Source: Paenibacillus zeirhizosphaerae
GTDB taxonomy: Bacteria; Bacillota; Bacilli; Paenibacillales; Paenibacillaceae
DNA length: 64,000 nucleotides
Direction of reading: 5' to 3'
Assembly (NCBI RefSeq): GCF_030705605.1
Contig: NZ_JAPCKK010000014.1
Coordinates: 124,001 to 188,000, forward strand
Shown: positions 1 through 8,507 of the stretch, piece by piece
Position numbering within the stretch: position 1 is the first letter of the stretch
Layout: every line of letters starts with the position of its first letter
Notes under the pieces: model-generated
Told to the model about the DNA's origin: nothing
Database searches by the model: none
Seen by the model: the letters and a program-made list of their open reading frames with translations, nothing else
Program-made: the position numbers and the translations under genes

Positions 1-406
1 CAACGTATCCTCCATAAGGATCCAATCTTTCTGCGCTTGTCGCCGCCTCGTTAGCCCCTCCCAGCACTGGAAGAGCTTTGAAAACCATCTTTCCAAATCG
101 TTCCTTGACGGTAGAGCAGAAAGCAGGGCTTTCCTGACCATGAAGCTGGATCACATCCAGCGGAGCCTCGTTCATGACTTTCTGCAACTGATCGATATCC
201 GGATTCACAAAGACACCGACGCTACGAGGACGGCGGCTCGTTTCCCACTCTCCAAGCACTTGTATGAGTTCAACCGCCCGCTCAGGACTGATGCGGCGTC
301 TGCTTTCTGCAAATATAAATCCGATATAGTCGATATTTAAATGCATCATAGATTTTAGCACTTCAACGCTTTGAAGTCCACAAATTTTTAGTGCCGTTTC
401 TGTCAC
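1..406 (-). CDS. trpF: Phosphoribosylanthranilate isomerase, N-terminal part (cut by window edge)
   Basis: Isomerises N-(5-phosphoribosyl)anthranilate to the carboxyphenylamino-deoxyribulose phosphate in tryptophan synthesis. My translation of the minus strand gives TETALKICGLQSVEVL, then DYIGFIFAESRRRISP, VGVFVNP and DVIQLHGQE. The KICG start and the GFxFAxSRR segment are hallmarks of the TrpF barrel. The likely start is GTG at 404-406 with a GAGAGGG ribosome site just upstream. About 135 of the roughly 210 expected residues are present; the rest lies beyond base 1. It follows trpC by about 48 bases, so it is the next gene of the trp operon. Confidence 0.93.
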   Translation of the reverse strand, partial: MTETALKICGLQSVEVLKSMMHLNIDYIGFIFAESRRRISPERAVELIQVLGEWETSRRPRSVGVFVNPDIDQLQKVMNEAPLDVIQLHGQESPAFCSTVKERFGKMVFKALPVLGGANEAATSAERLDPYGGYV

Positions 407-454
407 AAGCTTTCCCTCTCTCTTGGTACGGGTACTATAAGACCTGCCTTGATT

Positions 455-1237
455 TTAACCTTCCATCAATTCCTGTACGGCCCGGCTTACGTCTTTCTGA
501 CGCATCAAATACTCGCCAACGAGCACACCCTGTGCCCCCTTGCTGTACAGATATTCAATATCCTTCGGCCCGGCAATGCCGCTTTCACTGATGAGGGTAA
601 TCCCTTCTGTCACCAGATCGGCCAGCTCTTCCGTCGTTTGCAGGCGGGTTTCGAACGTTTTGAGATCCCGATTATTAACACCGATCAGGGTTGCTCCCAG
701 CTCAAGCACCGTCTCCAATTCCGTCCTATCATGCACCTCCACCAGCGTGTCCAGTCCTGTTTCACGGGCGGTGTTCAAGAAACGGCGCATCGTGTCCTTA
801 TCCAGAATGGCGGCAATCAATAGCACGGCATCCGCACCAAGCAGCCGGGCTTCGTAAATTTGCGTTTCGTCGATAACAAAATCCTTCCGCAGCAGCGGAA
901 TTCCGACAGCCTTCCTAATTTCACGCAAATAATCAGGGCTTCCTTGAAAATAATCGACATCCGTCAGCACTGAAATACAATCTGCGCCCGCAGCCTCATA
1001 AGCAAGGGCGATCTGGACCGGATCAAAATCGGGGCGGATCAGCCCCTTGGACGGGGATGCTTTTTTCACCTCGGCAATCAGACCTAGCTTCCGCTTGCGC
1101 CGCTTAGCCAGCGCGTCCTCGAAGCCAAGCGTGGACGGCATTTCCCCTATCTTCCGCTCTGCTTCCAGAATGAAAAAATGCTCCTTCAGCGCCGCTACTT
1201 CCTTTTGTTTGGTAACCACAATTTGATCAAGATACAT
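455..1237 (-). CDS. trpC: Indole-3-glycerol-phosphate synthase
   Basis: Closes the indole ring, turning carboxyphenylamino-deoxyribulose phosphate into indole-3-glycerol phosphate in the cytoplasm. The 260-residue barrel is the usual length. Visible motifs are LIAEVKKASPSKGLI (phosphate and substrate site), LRKDFVID (catalytic Lys), GVNNRDLKTFE and ISESGIAG. The ATG at 1237 overlaps the end of trpD by 11 bases (the trpD stop TGA lies inside the first codons of trpC), a classic sign of translational coupling in the trpEDCF operon. Confidence 0.97.
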   Translation of the reverse strand: MYLDQIVVTKQKEVAALKEHFFILEAERKIGEMPSTLGFEDALAKRRKRKLGLIAEVKKASPSKGLIRPDFDPVQIALAYEAAGADCISVLTDVDYFQGSPDYLREIRKAVGIPLLRKDFVIDETQIYEARLLGADAVLLIAAILDKDTMRRFLNTARETGLDTLVEVHDRTELETVLELGATLIGVNNRDLKTFETRLQTTEELADLVTEGITLISESGIAGPKDIEYLYSKGAQGVLVGEYLMRQKDVSRAVQELMEG

Positions 1238-2267
1238 ATTCGTATTCCCCCGTTGCCTGAATTAACTCGTCCAGCTTCCCAAGCGCTCTACCCGAATCAA
1301 TCGCTTTTGCCGCTCTGTGAACGCCTTCCTGCAGCGTAGAAGCCTGACCCGCCACATAGATACAGGCACCTGCATTAGCCAGAACGACATCTCTGTACGC
1401 CCCTTTCTCACCGTTCAGTATGCTGCGGATAATGTCTGCATTGTCAGAGGCTTCACCACCGAGTACATGCTCGAGCGGATGGCTGTCTAATCCCAAATCA
1501 GAAGGTGTAATTTCATAAGTTGTCACCGTGCCGTCCTTCAGTTCGGATACCGTTGTCGGACCAGAAATGCTGATTTCGTCCAACCCCTCGGAACTGCTGA
1601 CGACCAACGCGCGTCTTGCCCCCAACTGCTTCAGCACCGATGCAATCACTTCCGTCTTACTGTTGTCATAGATGCCGAGCAACTGGCGGTCAGCCCCGGC
1701 CGGATTGGTGAGCGGTCCCAGCATGTTGAATACGGTGCGAATCCCCAATTCACGGCGCGGCGCGGCAGCATACTTCATGGACGGATGGTACACCTGGGCG
1801 AACAGGAAGCAGATTCCAATTCTGTCTAGACATTGCCTGGCCTGCTCGCCGGTCAAGTGAATATTAACCCCCAGTGCCTCAAGCACATCCGCGCTGCCTG
1901 CCCGTCCACTTGCGGAGCGGTTGCCGTGCTTGGCCACCCGGACTGATTCCGCTGCCGCGATGATGGCCGACACCGTGGAAATGTTAAATTTGTGAATACC
2001 CGTTCCTCCAGTGCCGCACGTATCCAGCAATTGATCGCTGTTCACGTCTAGCCTGCCGGCATGGCTGCGCATCGCCTCCGCAAAGCCGGTAATTTCGTCA
2101 ACCGTCTCTCCTTTCATGCGCAGCGCGGTCAGTAATCCTCCGATCTGGGCCGGCGTCGCTTCGCCAGTCATGATCCGTTCCATGATGCCACGGGCATCGG
2201 AGCGGGACAAGTCCGCTCCTTGTAAAACCTTCGTCAATCCTACCTGTATAAGCTGCTGTTGTTCCAC
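1227..2267 (-). CDS. trpD: Anthranilate phosphoribosyltransferase
   Basis: Transfers phosphoribose from PRPP to anthranilate, the second committed step to tryptophan. At 346 residues it is full length. It shows the PRPP-binding glycine loop DTCGTGGTGIHKFNIS near residue 85, KHGNRSASGRAGSADVLEALG-type substrate residues near residue 115, and the NMLGPLTNPA segment. A GGAGGAATCACGGTG ribosome site precedes the start. It lies about 50 bases after trpE and overlaps trpC. No glutamine amidotransferase domain is fused, so TrpG is presumably supplied from elsewhere (the shared pabA type in Bacilli). Confidence 0.96.
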   Translation of the reverse strand: MEQQQLIQVGLTKVLQGADLSRSDARGIMERIMTGEATPAQIGGLLTALRMKGETVDEITGFAEAMRSHAGRLDVNSDQLLDTCGTGGTGIHKFNISTVSAIIAAAESVRVAKHGNRSASGRAGSADVLEALGVNIHLTGEQARQCLDRIGICFLFAQVYHPSMKYAAAPRRELGIRTVFNMLGPLTNPAGADRQLLGIYDNSKTEVIASVLKQLGARRALVVSSSEGLDEISISGPTTVSELKDGTVTTYEITPSDLGLDSHPLEHVLGGEASDNADIIRSILNGEKGAYRDVVLANAGACIYVAGQASTLQEGVHRAAKAIDSGRALGKLDELIQATGEYEYVS

Positions 2268-2317
2268 CGTGATTCCTCCTCATGGTCCGTAGAATTCAGT
2301 GCCCCGGTTTGAAAACT

Positions 2318-3871
2318 TCAATATTGGGAGGTGTACAGGTAATCCTGATTGAGGACATCACTGTCCCGCTGTGGCTGTCCGAACATGGCCTCCGCTGTAC
2401 GTATCGCCTTAAGCATGGCTTTGGCTTTATTGACTGTCTCCTGGTACTCACTTTCCGCTACGGAATCCCAAACGATCCCGGCCCCGGCCTGCACATAAGC
2501 GCGCCCTTTTCTGAACACGATCGTCCGGATCGTAATGCAGGAGTCCATATTTCCCGAAAATCCGAGATACCCGATCGCTCCGGCATAAGCGCCGCGGGCT
2601 TCCCGTTCCAGCTCAGCTATAATCTCCATCGCCCGCAGCTTTGGCGCCCCCGACACAGTGCCTGCAGGCAGACAGGACAGAAATGCGTCAAAGAAATCCT
2701 TATCCTCGGCCAGATGTCCCGATACATTGGAGACGATGTGCATCACATGGGAGTAGCGCTCAATCTCCATGAAGGAGTCACATTTCACTGTTCCAAATTT
2801 GGAGACGCGGCCCAAATCGTTGCGGCCCAGATCTACAAGCATCAGATGCTCGGCACGTTCCTTCTCGTCCTGCAGCAGCTCTTCAGCGAGCGCCCGGTCT
2901 TCGGCTTCACTGGAGCCGCGCGGGCGCGTGCCCGCAATCGGCCTTGTCTCGACTTTCCCGTTCTCCACCTTCACCAGGGCTTCGGGAGAAGTGCCTACAA
3001 TGATCTCTTCATCCATTTTCAAATAATACATATAGGGCGACGGGTTCATCGTGCGAAGAATTCTGTACACCTGCATCGGTGATACCTCCGTATCGATATG
3101 AAAGCGCTGGGACAGCACCACCTGAAAGATATCCCCTGCCCGGATATACTCCTTCGCACGCTCAACATTGCTGATAAACTGTTCTTTCGTCAGATTGGAA
3201 TGGATCTCACCGAGCTCGACATCGCCGGGCACGACTGCTGCGCCGCCAAAATCCCCCGGCATCGGTTCACGCAGCCGTCCAGCCACCACTTCCAGCTTCC
3301 GTTCCACTTCTGCATAAGCACGCTTGATATCGTCATCTGAATCCCCTTGGCGCACATGTACATTGCCAACAAGCATCATTTGTTGTTTGACATGATCAAA
3401 CACGATGATCTGATCACAGAACATGAAACGGATATCGTCCATATTCAAATCGTCGATAGCATGCTCTGGCAGCTTCTCGTAATATTGGAGCAGATCGTAC
3501 CCGAAAAAACCGATGGCGCCGCCTGTAAGAGGGGGCATATCCTCCAGCCTTGGGCTACGGTAGCCGCGAAGCAGAGCTTTCAGGGACTCCACGGGTTTCC
3601 CGTCCAAAATCCGCTCCTCCCCTTTCTGTTCCAGGGTAATGAGCCCTTTTTTACCGGATATCATGAGAAAAGGATCTGTCCCTATAAAAGAATAGCGGGC
3701 CCACTGCGCGCCTCCTTCCACACTCTCCAGCAGAAAGGCTCTGTCTCTGTCCGCGTACCGGCGGAAAATCCGGATTGGTGTTTCCATATCGGCCAGCACC
3801 TTCTTATATACCGGAATCAGATTGAATTCGCCGGACATGGAAATCACTTGTTCAACACTTGGAGTTAACAT
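2318..3871 (-). CDS. trpE: Anthranilate synthase component I
   Basis: Converts chorismate to anthranilate with an amidotransferase partner; first and feedback-regulated step of tryptophan synthesis. I place the start at ATG 3871 because of the strong GAGAGGAAG ribosome site; the open frame continues upstream through the leader terminator and that part is unlikely to be translated. This gives 517 residues. The N-terminal AFLLESVEGG contains the LLES element known for Trp feedback binding. The C-terminal chorismate domain shows GAIGFFGYDLLQYYEKLP, TRPIAGTRPRG, RNDLGRVS and GTVSGAPKLRAMEII. It is the first gene of trpEDCF and lies behind a TRAP-type leader with a terminator at 3921-3946. Confidence 0.96.
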   Translation of the reverse strand: MLTPSVEQVISMSGEFNLIPVYKKVLADMETPIRIFRRYADRDRAFLLESVEGGAQWARYSFIGTDPFLMISGKKGLITLEQKGEERILDGKPVESLKALLRGYRSPRLEDMPPLTGGAIGFFGYDLLQYYEKLPEHAIDDLNMDDIRFMFCDQIIVFDHVKQQMMLVGNVHVRQGDSDDDIKRAYAEVERKLEVVAGRLREPMPGDFGGAAVVPGDVELGEIHSNLTKEQFISNVERAKEYIRAGDIFQVVLSQRFHIDTEVSPMQVYRILRTMNPSPYMYYLKMDEEIIVGTSPEALVKVENGKVETRPIAGTRPRGSSEAEDRALAEELLQDEKERAEHLMLVDLGRNDLGRVSKFGTVKCDSFMEIERYSHVMHIVSNVSGHLAEDKDFFDAFLSCLPAGTVSGAPKLRAMEIIAELEREARGAYAGAIGYLGFSGNMDSCITIRTIVFRKGRAYVQAGAGIVWDSVAESEYQETVNKAKAMLKAIRTAEAMFGQPQRDSDVLNQDYLYTSQY

Positions 3872-3910
3872 GGGCTCACTTCCTCTCAAATTTGGGAGCA
3901 GAATGAAATA

Positions 3911-3946
3911 AAAATCCAAAAAGCCTCTACCGGCCGGTAGAGGCTT
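3911..3946 (-). terminator. Intrinsic terminator (attenuator) of the trp leader
   Basis: A perfect 26-bp palindrome occupies 3921-3946 (arms AAGCCTCTACCGG and CCGGTAGAGGCTT). On the minus strand it is followed at once by TTTTTGGATTTTTATTTC, the form of an intrinsic terminator. It lies about 50 bases before the trpE start, so it ends the trp leader transcript when formed. The element GTAGAG inside the TRAP site at about 4225-4231 is complementary to CTCTAC in the first arm, a possible but short antiterminator pairing. Confidence 0.85.
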
Positions 3947-3962
3947 GATCATCATTGAAATG

Positions 3963-4193
3963 TTAAGAATGCTGCAAATGTACCATATGTTCGGAATAAC
4001 GGATGATGCCGCACACCCAAAGAAACATTCTCCTACGTACAATACAGCTCACGCAGGCAACTTCTCTCAGGTATCGTCCGGTACAAAAAGAACAACTGAT
4101 ATGCTTCTGTTCATCCTCCACTAATACTCCCGGATCATACAGCATACCGCTTTCTTCCTGTCTCCATACATATGGGCTGCTCTCAATCTGCAC
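3963..4193 (-). CDS. Possible leader ORF with two CxxC pairs in the trp leader
   Basis: A 76-codon frame fills the space between the TRAP site and the trp terminator. It starts with GTG inside the TRAP site (4191-4193) or, with a better AGGAAG site, at ATG 4145 (60 residues). The middle reads HISCSFCTGRYLREVACVSC, a C-x2-C-x9-C-x2-C arrangement that could bind zinc. Two Trp codons are present (VWRQ, FLWV). It ends 16 bases before the terminator stem. The spacing of its cysteines is close to the C-x2-C-x10-C-x2-C of B. subtilis anti-TRAP, but no other similarity is visible. The opposite strand is also open here, so chance is a real alternative. Confidence 0.35.
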   Translation of the reverse strand: MQIESSPYVWRQEESGMLYDPGVLVEDEQKHISCSFCTGRYLREVACVSCIVRRRMFLWVCGIIRYSEHMVHLQHS

Positions 4194-4241
4194 TCTTCTA
4201 ATCTCATCTCAACTCTAACTCACTCTACTCTGGCTCTGCTA
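4182..4241 (-). promoter_or_regulatory. TRAP (MtrB) binding site in the trp leader RNA
   Basis: On the minus strand this stretch reads as a run of (G/T)AG triplets: TAG, GAG, GAG, GAG, GAG, GAG, GAG, GAG, TAG, GAG, then CAG and GAG, separated by 1-3 bases, mostly 2. B. subtilis TRAP is an 11-subunit ring that binds eleven (G/U)AG triplets with 2-3 base spacers in the trp leader. The match in number, spacing and position right after the promoter, together with an mtrB gene at 14195-14425, makes this a confident call. Confidence 0.9.
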
Positions 4242-4242
4242 C

Positions 4243-4278
4243 TGACAACACTATATCCTATTTGCATGCTTCTGGCAA
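4243..4278 (-). promoter_or_regulatory. Sigma-A promoter of trpEDCF
   Basis: On the minus strand: TTGCCA (4273-4278), a 17-base spacer, then TATAGT (4250-4255). Transcription would begin near 4243, a few bases before the first TAG of the TRAP site. It starts directly after the aroH stop, so trp can be transcribed separately from aro. Confidence 0.75.
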
Positions 4279-4290
4279 CCTTGAAATTGA

Positions 4291-4674
4291 TTACAAATCC
4301 GACCGGGAGGCAGCCGCCAAATCAGGACGCAACACCTGGGCACCGTTCAGATAGACATGCTTCATTTCGCGCTGCGACTTCTCCGTATTCACCTGAATCA
4401 ACAGCCGGATGCACTTGGACAGCCCGCCTTTCACGTCGATTTCGACCGAACACATTAGAGGCACCAGATCCCAGCCTTCCAACTGCCGGATGGCCCTTGC
4501 AGGGAATGCCGCATTCAGATCCTGGGTCATCGTAATCCAGATATTCGAGATATATTCCGGGTCCAGCTCGTTGCGCTTCACCATCTCGGACAGCAGTTGT
4601 CCGGTGGCTTCAAGTATTTCCTGTTCATCATTTTGCGAGACGGTTGTCGCCCCGCGGATTCCTCGGTTGTACAC
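4291..4674 (-). CDS. aroH: Chorismate mutase, AroH type
   Basis: Rearranges chorismate to prephenate, the branch towards phenylalanine and tyrosine. The 127-residue length and the N-terminal RGIRGATTVSQND (with the catalytic Arg of the RGIRGA element), the central RAIRQLEGWDLVPLMC and QVNTEK fit the monofunctional trimeric AroH family of Bacilli. The start is GTG at 4674, three bases after the aroB stop, so it is translated from the aroC-aroB-aroH message. The trp promoter begins 20 bases downstream of its stop. Confidence 0.95.
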   Translation of the reverse strand: MYNRGIRGATTVSQNDEQEILEATGQLLSEMVKRNELDPEYISNIWITMTQDLNAAFPARAIRQLEGWDLVPLMCSVEIDVKGGLSKCIRLLIQVNTEKSQREMKHVYLNGAQVLRPDLAAASRSDL

Positions 4675-4677
4675 GGC

Positions 4678-5772
4678 TTACTCCTCCTCCTTCAGTTGTT
4701 CGACAACTTCCCTGACAAGGGAGGCGGGAATATCCTTCCGAATCTCCACCTGTCCGATGGAAAGGGGCACCACAAAGGTAATGCTTCCTTCTTTAAACTT
4801 TTTGTCATGCATCATTGCACCCATCAATGTGTCGGTATCCAGCTCACGTGGAAGTGCAACCGGAAGGCGCAGCGACTGGAGCAAACTTCTCGTCTCCTCT
4901 ACAAGGGACGGATCAGCACCAAGCCGGACACCAAGCATAGCAGAACCCACCATGCCAATAGAAATCGCTTCTCCATGCAGAAATGTTCCATAACCGGCGA
5001 TCGCCTCGATGGCATGGCCAATCGTATGTCCAAGATTCAAAATTGCCCGCAGCCCGTTCTCCCTCTCATCCTGGGACACCACCTTGGCTTTGATGGCACA
5101 GCCTTTCTCCAGCCCGTACTCCAGAACTTCCGGTTCAAGGGCAAGCAGGCTATCCGCATGCTCCTGACACCAGCGGGCAAAATCCGCATCCCAGATTAAA
5201 CCGTGCTTGAGCATCTCCGCAAGGCCGGCAGAGACCTCGCGAGGCGGTAAAGTAAGCAATGTATTCACGTCATACAAAACTAATTCGGGCTGATGGAAAG
5301 CACCAATCATATTTTTCGCCAAAGGATGGTTGATGCCAACCTTTCCTCCGACACTGCTGTCATGGGCCAGAATCGTGGTAGGAATCTGTATGAAGCGAAT
5401 TCCGCGCATATAACTTGCAGCCGCAAAACCGGCCAGATCCCCCACAACTCCACCGCCAAGCGCAACGATGGAAGAGCTTCTATCGAGCCCGCCTTCAATA
5501 GCCGCTGTAATGACCTCTTCATACACGGACAGCGATTTGGACTTTTCGCCCGGCTGTACGATGAAGCTAAGCACCTTATACCCGGAATGTGCAAGACTAT
5601 CTGTAAGCCTGTTCAAATACAATGGTGCCGTATTGCCATCGCTTATGATCAAATGAGGGCTTTTCCTGGACATACCGTGACGTGCAAAATAAACTCCCGC
5701 CTGCTCCAGCAGCCCCTGCCCAATATGGATCGGGTAGGATCTGTCTCCCAGTTCAACGATCAATGTCCCCAT
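4678..5772 (-). CDS. aroB: 3-dehydroquinate synthase
   Basis: Cyclises DAHP to 3-dehydroquinate, the second shikimate step, using NAD and a metal. The 364 residues carry the NAD-binding ALGGGVVGDLAGFAAASYMRG near residue 105, PTTILAHDSSVGGKVGIN around residue 132, and the metal-ligand segments near LAEMLKHGLIWD and ILNLGHTIGHAIEA. It sits 2 bases after aroC and 3 before aroH, a tight aro operon in the same order as B. subtilis aroF-aroB-aroH. Confidence 0.97.
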   Translation of the reverse strand: MGTLIVELGDRSYPIHIGQGLLEQAGVYFARHGMSRKSPHLIISDGNTAPLYLNRLTDSLAHSGYKVLSFIVQPGEKSKSLSVYEEVITAAIEGGLDRSSSIVALGGGVVGDLAGFAAASYMRGIRFIQIPTTILAHDSSVGGKVGINHPLAKNMIGAFHQPELVLYDVNTLLTLPPREVSAGLAEMLKHGLIWDADFARWCQEHADSLLALEPEVLEYGLEKGCAIKAKVVSQDERENGLRAILNLGHTIGHAIEAIAGYGTFLHGEAISIGMVGSAMLGVRLGADPSLVEETRSLLQSLRLPVALPRELDTDTLMGAMMHDKKFKEGSITFVVPLSIGQVEIRKDIPASLVREVVEQLKEEE

Positions 5773-5774
5773 AT

Positions 5775-6944
5775 TTAGTACCTTTCCAACTGCGCTTGAT
5801 AGGCTTCCATGTTGGCGCGCATCTCCTCAATGGAATCTCCGCCAAACTTCTCAAGCAGCGCCTTCGCAATTTCCCAGGCGACTACATGCTCCATAACCAC
5901 GCTGGCAGCAGGCACCGCACAGGCATCCGAACGTTCAACCTGGGCGGTAAACGCTTCCTTGGTGTCAATATCCACACTCTGGAGCGGTTTATATAATGTA
6001 GGGATCGGCTTCATCACACCGCGCACGACCACCGGCATTCCGTTTGTCATGCCGCCTTCAAAACCGCCAAGCCGGTTCGTTCTGCGGTGATAGCCGCGAT
6101 CCTCGGTATGGAGAATCTCGTCATGCACCTGGGAACCGCGCAGATGACCCGCTTCGAATCCGATGCCGATCTCCACTCCCTTGAAAGCATTGATGGACAT
6201 GACCCCTTGGGCAATACGCGCATCCAGCTTGCGGTCATATTGCACGTGGCTGCCAAGACCGATCGGCACACCTTCCACGATGCATTCCACAATGCCCCCG
6301 ACAGAGTCCCCTTCTTTCTTGATCTCATCAATATAAGCTTCCATCTTCTTCTCGGTCTCCGGGTCGGTGACACGAACGGATGATGCCTCTGTTACGGCAA
6401 TGAGCTCGTCTATCGGCATTTCCTTGTACGGAGCCTCAATTTCCCCGATGCGGATAACCTGACCGGCTACCTTGATGCCGAATTCGGCCAGAAGCTGGCG
6501 GGCCAACGCTCCGCATGCAACACGGATTGCCGTTTCCCGGGCGCTTGAACGCTCCAGCACGTTGCGCAGATCCTTTAAATTGTATTTCAGACCGCCGTTC
6601 AAATCTGCATGACCCGGACGCGGACGATGTACCCGCCGCTTCTCCTCGTCGCTGCCCTCGATCGGTTCAATATTCATAATGTTCTGCCAGTGCTTCCAGT
6701 CCTTGTTCTCTACAACCAAGGCGACAGGCGCTCCTGTAGTGTATCCATGCCGTACACCACCGACGATATTGGCCGTATCTGTCTCAATCTGCATCCGGCG
6801 TCCGCGTCCGTAGCCCTTCTGCCGTCTGTGAAGCTGAAAATTAATTTCCTCGAAATCCAGGCGCAGATTGCTTGGCAGACCCTCCACAATAGCTGTCAAT
6901 TGGGGTCCGTGCGTTTCCCCTGCTGTTAAGTAGCGTAAACTCAT
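5775..6944 (-). CDS. aroC: Chorismate synthase
   Basis: Makes chorismate from EPSP in the last shikimate step, using reduced FMN. I choose ATG 6944 because AAAGGGGG lies just upstream and [15 protein letters not shown] is the conserved N-terminus; the longer frame to 7115 would run through the promoter. This gives 389 residues, the standard size. Motifs: [43 protein letters not shown] and [15 protein letters not shown] FMN-site residues. First gene of aroC-aroB-aroH. Confidence 0.97.
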   Translation of the reverse strand: MSLRYLTAGETHGPQLTAIVEGLPSNLRLDFEEINFQLHRRQKGYGRGRRMQIETDTANIVGGVRHGYTTGAPVALVVENKDWKHWQNIMNIEPIEGSDEEKRRVHRPRPGHADLNGGLKYNLKDLRNVLERSSARETAIRVACGALARQLLAEFGIKVAGQVIRIGEIEAPYKEMPIDELIAVTEASSVRVTDPETEKKMEAYIDEIKKEGDSVGGIVECIVEGVPIGLGSHVQYDRKLDARIAQGVMSINAFKGVEIGIGFEAGHLRGSQVHDEILHTEDRGYHRRTNRLGGFEGGMTNGMPVVVRGVMKPIPTLYKPLQSVDIDTKEAFTAQVERSDACAVPAASVVMEHVVAWEIAKALLEKFGGDSIEEMRANMEAYQAQLERY

Positions 6945-6998
6945 GCTGCGTTCCCCCTTTAAACTGTTAAACTGTGCATCGCTAAAATCCGTTAACTC

Positions 6999-7027
6999 AT
7001 TATAGTACAGGGCATGCGCTTTGACAA
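6999..7027 (-). promoter_or_regulatory. Sigma-A promoter of the aro operon
   Basis: On the minus strand: TTGTCA (7022-7027), a 17-base spacer, and a perfect TATAAT (6999-7004), about 55 bases before the aroC start. The match is strong and well placed. Confidence 0.8.
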
Positions 7028-7114
7028 GAAATGCACGTGATATGTAAGAAAGACACTTAAAAAAATCACCCCTCCCTCCCGTTACTGGAAAAGAGGCGTG
7101 ATTCGGATTTGGCA

Positions 7115-7915
7115 CTACAATTTTTTGCGGTAAAAAAAGGTTTCGGTCGCTTCCAGATCATACTGCCCAGGCGAGAAAATCTGCTCTGTACTGCCTACAA
7201 ACAGCACTCCACCCGGACGAAGACTGGCCGCAAACTTATGATATAACTGCTGCTTTGCTTCCTCTGTAAAATAGATCATGACGTTCCTGCAAATGATCAA
7301 ATCGTATCCTTCCTCGAACTTGTCCAGCAGCAGGTTCTGTTTCTGGAATTTAATCGCCCGCTTGAGACGGTCATCAACCCGGAACATCTGTCCGTCAGGC
7401 TTGAAATACTTGTCGGCCACTTCTTTGGGCACATCCTTCAGCGAACGCTCCAGATATTTGCCTTCCTTAGCTTTGGCGAGAGCCCCATCATCAATATCCG
7501 AAGCCAGAATCGAGCAATCCCCCAGTATGCCTTTGCCGTCAAGCACCATCGCCAGACTGTACGGCTCCTCACCGGTAGAACAGGCTGCGCTCCACAGCTT
7601 CAGCTTGCGGTTGCCTGCAAGCAGGCCGGGCAGGATGACATCCCTGAGCACCTCCCAGCGGTTGGGGTTACGCCAGAATTCGGATACATTGATCGTCATA
7701 CGGTCCAGAAATTCATAAAAAAGTGGCTTTTCCTTCATCATGGCTTCATAAAACGAAACAAAGCTGGTGAATCCGTTCTTGTTGCGAAGAGTCGTAAGCC
7801 GGCGCTTCATCTGCGCTTCCTTATATTGGGCGAGATCAATACCCGTGCTGTCTTTAATGCTGCGGATAAAAGCGTTATAGTCAGGGTCCAACTGACCGCG
7901 CTCCAGCTCACTCAT
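7115..7915 (-). CDS. cheR: Chemotaxis protein methyltransferase
   Basis: Methylates glutamates on chemoreceptors using S-adenosylmethionine, part of chemotaxis adaptation. The 266 residues have the N-terminal helical CheR domain ([18 protein letters not shown]) and a Rossmann methyltransferase domain with [28 protein letters not shown] and [10 protein letters not shown]. It lies between ndk and aroC as in B. subtilis; the rest of the chemotaxis machinery is not in the window. Confidence 0.95.
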   Translation of the reverse strand: MSELERGQLDPDYNAFIRSIKDSTGIDLAQYKEAQMKRRLTTLRNKNGFTSFVSFYEAMMKEKPLFYEFLDRMTINVSEFWRNPNRWEVLRDVILPGLLAGNRKLKLWSAACSTGEEPYSLAMVLDGKGILGDCSILASDIDDGALAKAKEGKYLERSLKDVPKEVADKYFKPDGQMFRVDDRLKRAIKFQKQNLLLDKFEEGYDLIICRNVMIYFTEEAKQQLYHKFAASLRPGGVLFVGSTEQIFSPGQYDLEATETFFYRKKL

Positions 7916-7945
7916 GCTACCATTCCTTTATACAATAAGTTTTGC

Positions 7946-8389
7946 TTAGATCCAGGCCGCTACGCTTTTATCGTATTGAACCGCTTCATCTGGACCAAAA
8001 AAGTTGGCAATCTCCCGCTCGGCACTTTGAGGTGAGTCGGAACCGTGAATGAGGTTAAAGGGAGTGTGCGCGGCAAAATCCCCCCGAATCGTACCGGGGA
8101 GCGCTTCTGTAACCGACGTCTTGCCGATCAGGATGCGCGAAAGGGTCACAATATCGTCCCCTTCCCAAATCATGGCGAAAACCGGCCCGGACGTAATAAA
8201 ATTGACCAGCCTTTCGAAGAAAGGTTTTCCCTTATGTTCCTCATAATGACGTTCGGCTTGTTCCCGGGTGACTTGCACAAGCTTAGCGGCCGTTAATTTG
8301 AAGCCCTTGTCTTCCAGCCGGCTGATAATTCTTCCGACCAGCCCGCGCTGGACACCATCAGGTTTAACCATCAAAAACGTACGATCCAT
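7946..8389 (-). CDS. ndk: Nucleoside diphosphate kinase
   Basis: Balances nucleoside triphosphate pools by phosphate transfer through a phospho-histidine. The 147-residue protein begins [19 protein letters not shown] and has the active-site segment [16 protein letters not shown] with the catalytic His. It stands between hepT and cheR, as in B. subtilis. Its start is preceded by a GGGAG-type ribosome site. Confidence 0.97.
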   Translation of the reverse strand: MDRTFLMVKPDGVQRGLVGRIISRLEDKGFKLTAAKLVQVTREQAERHYEEHKGKPFFERLVNFITSGPVFAMIWEGDDIVTLSRILIGKTSVTEALPGTIRGDFAAHTPFNLIHGSDSPQSAEREIANFFGPDEAVQYDKSVAAWI

Positions 8390-8507
8390 TGGCTCACTCC
8401 CTATCGCAATACAGTTTTGACTAGATCAACGATATTTTAACAGAAAGTCTGCAAACGTTTAAGGAATTTTTGTCACATCAGGTCCCACACCGATACGGCA
8501 ATTGATG

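Noticed and set aside
2282..3082. 266-codon plus-strand frame opposite trpE
   Set aside because: Shadow of trpE; the trpE motifs lie on the other strand.
3921..3946. The palindrome as a protein operator
   Set aside because: It is followed by a T run on the coding strand of trpE and lies downstream of the promoter, so a terminator is the simpler reading.
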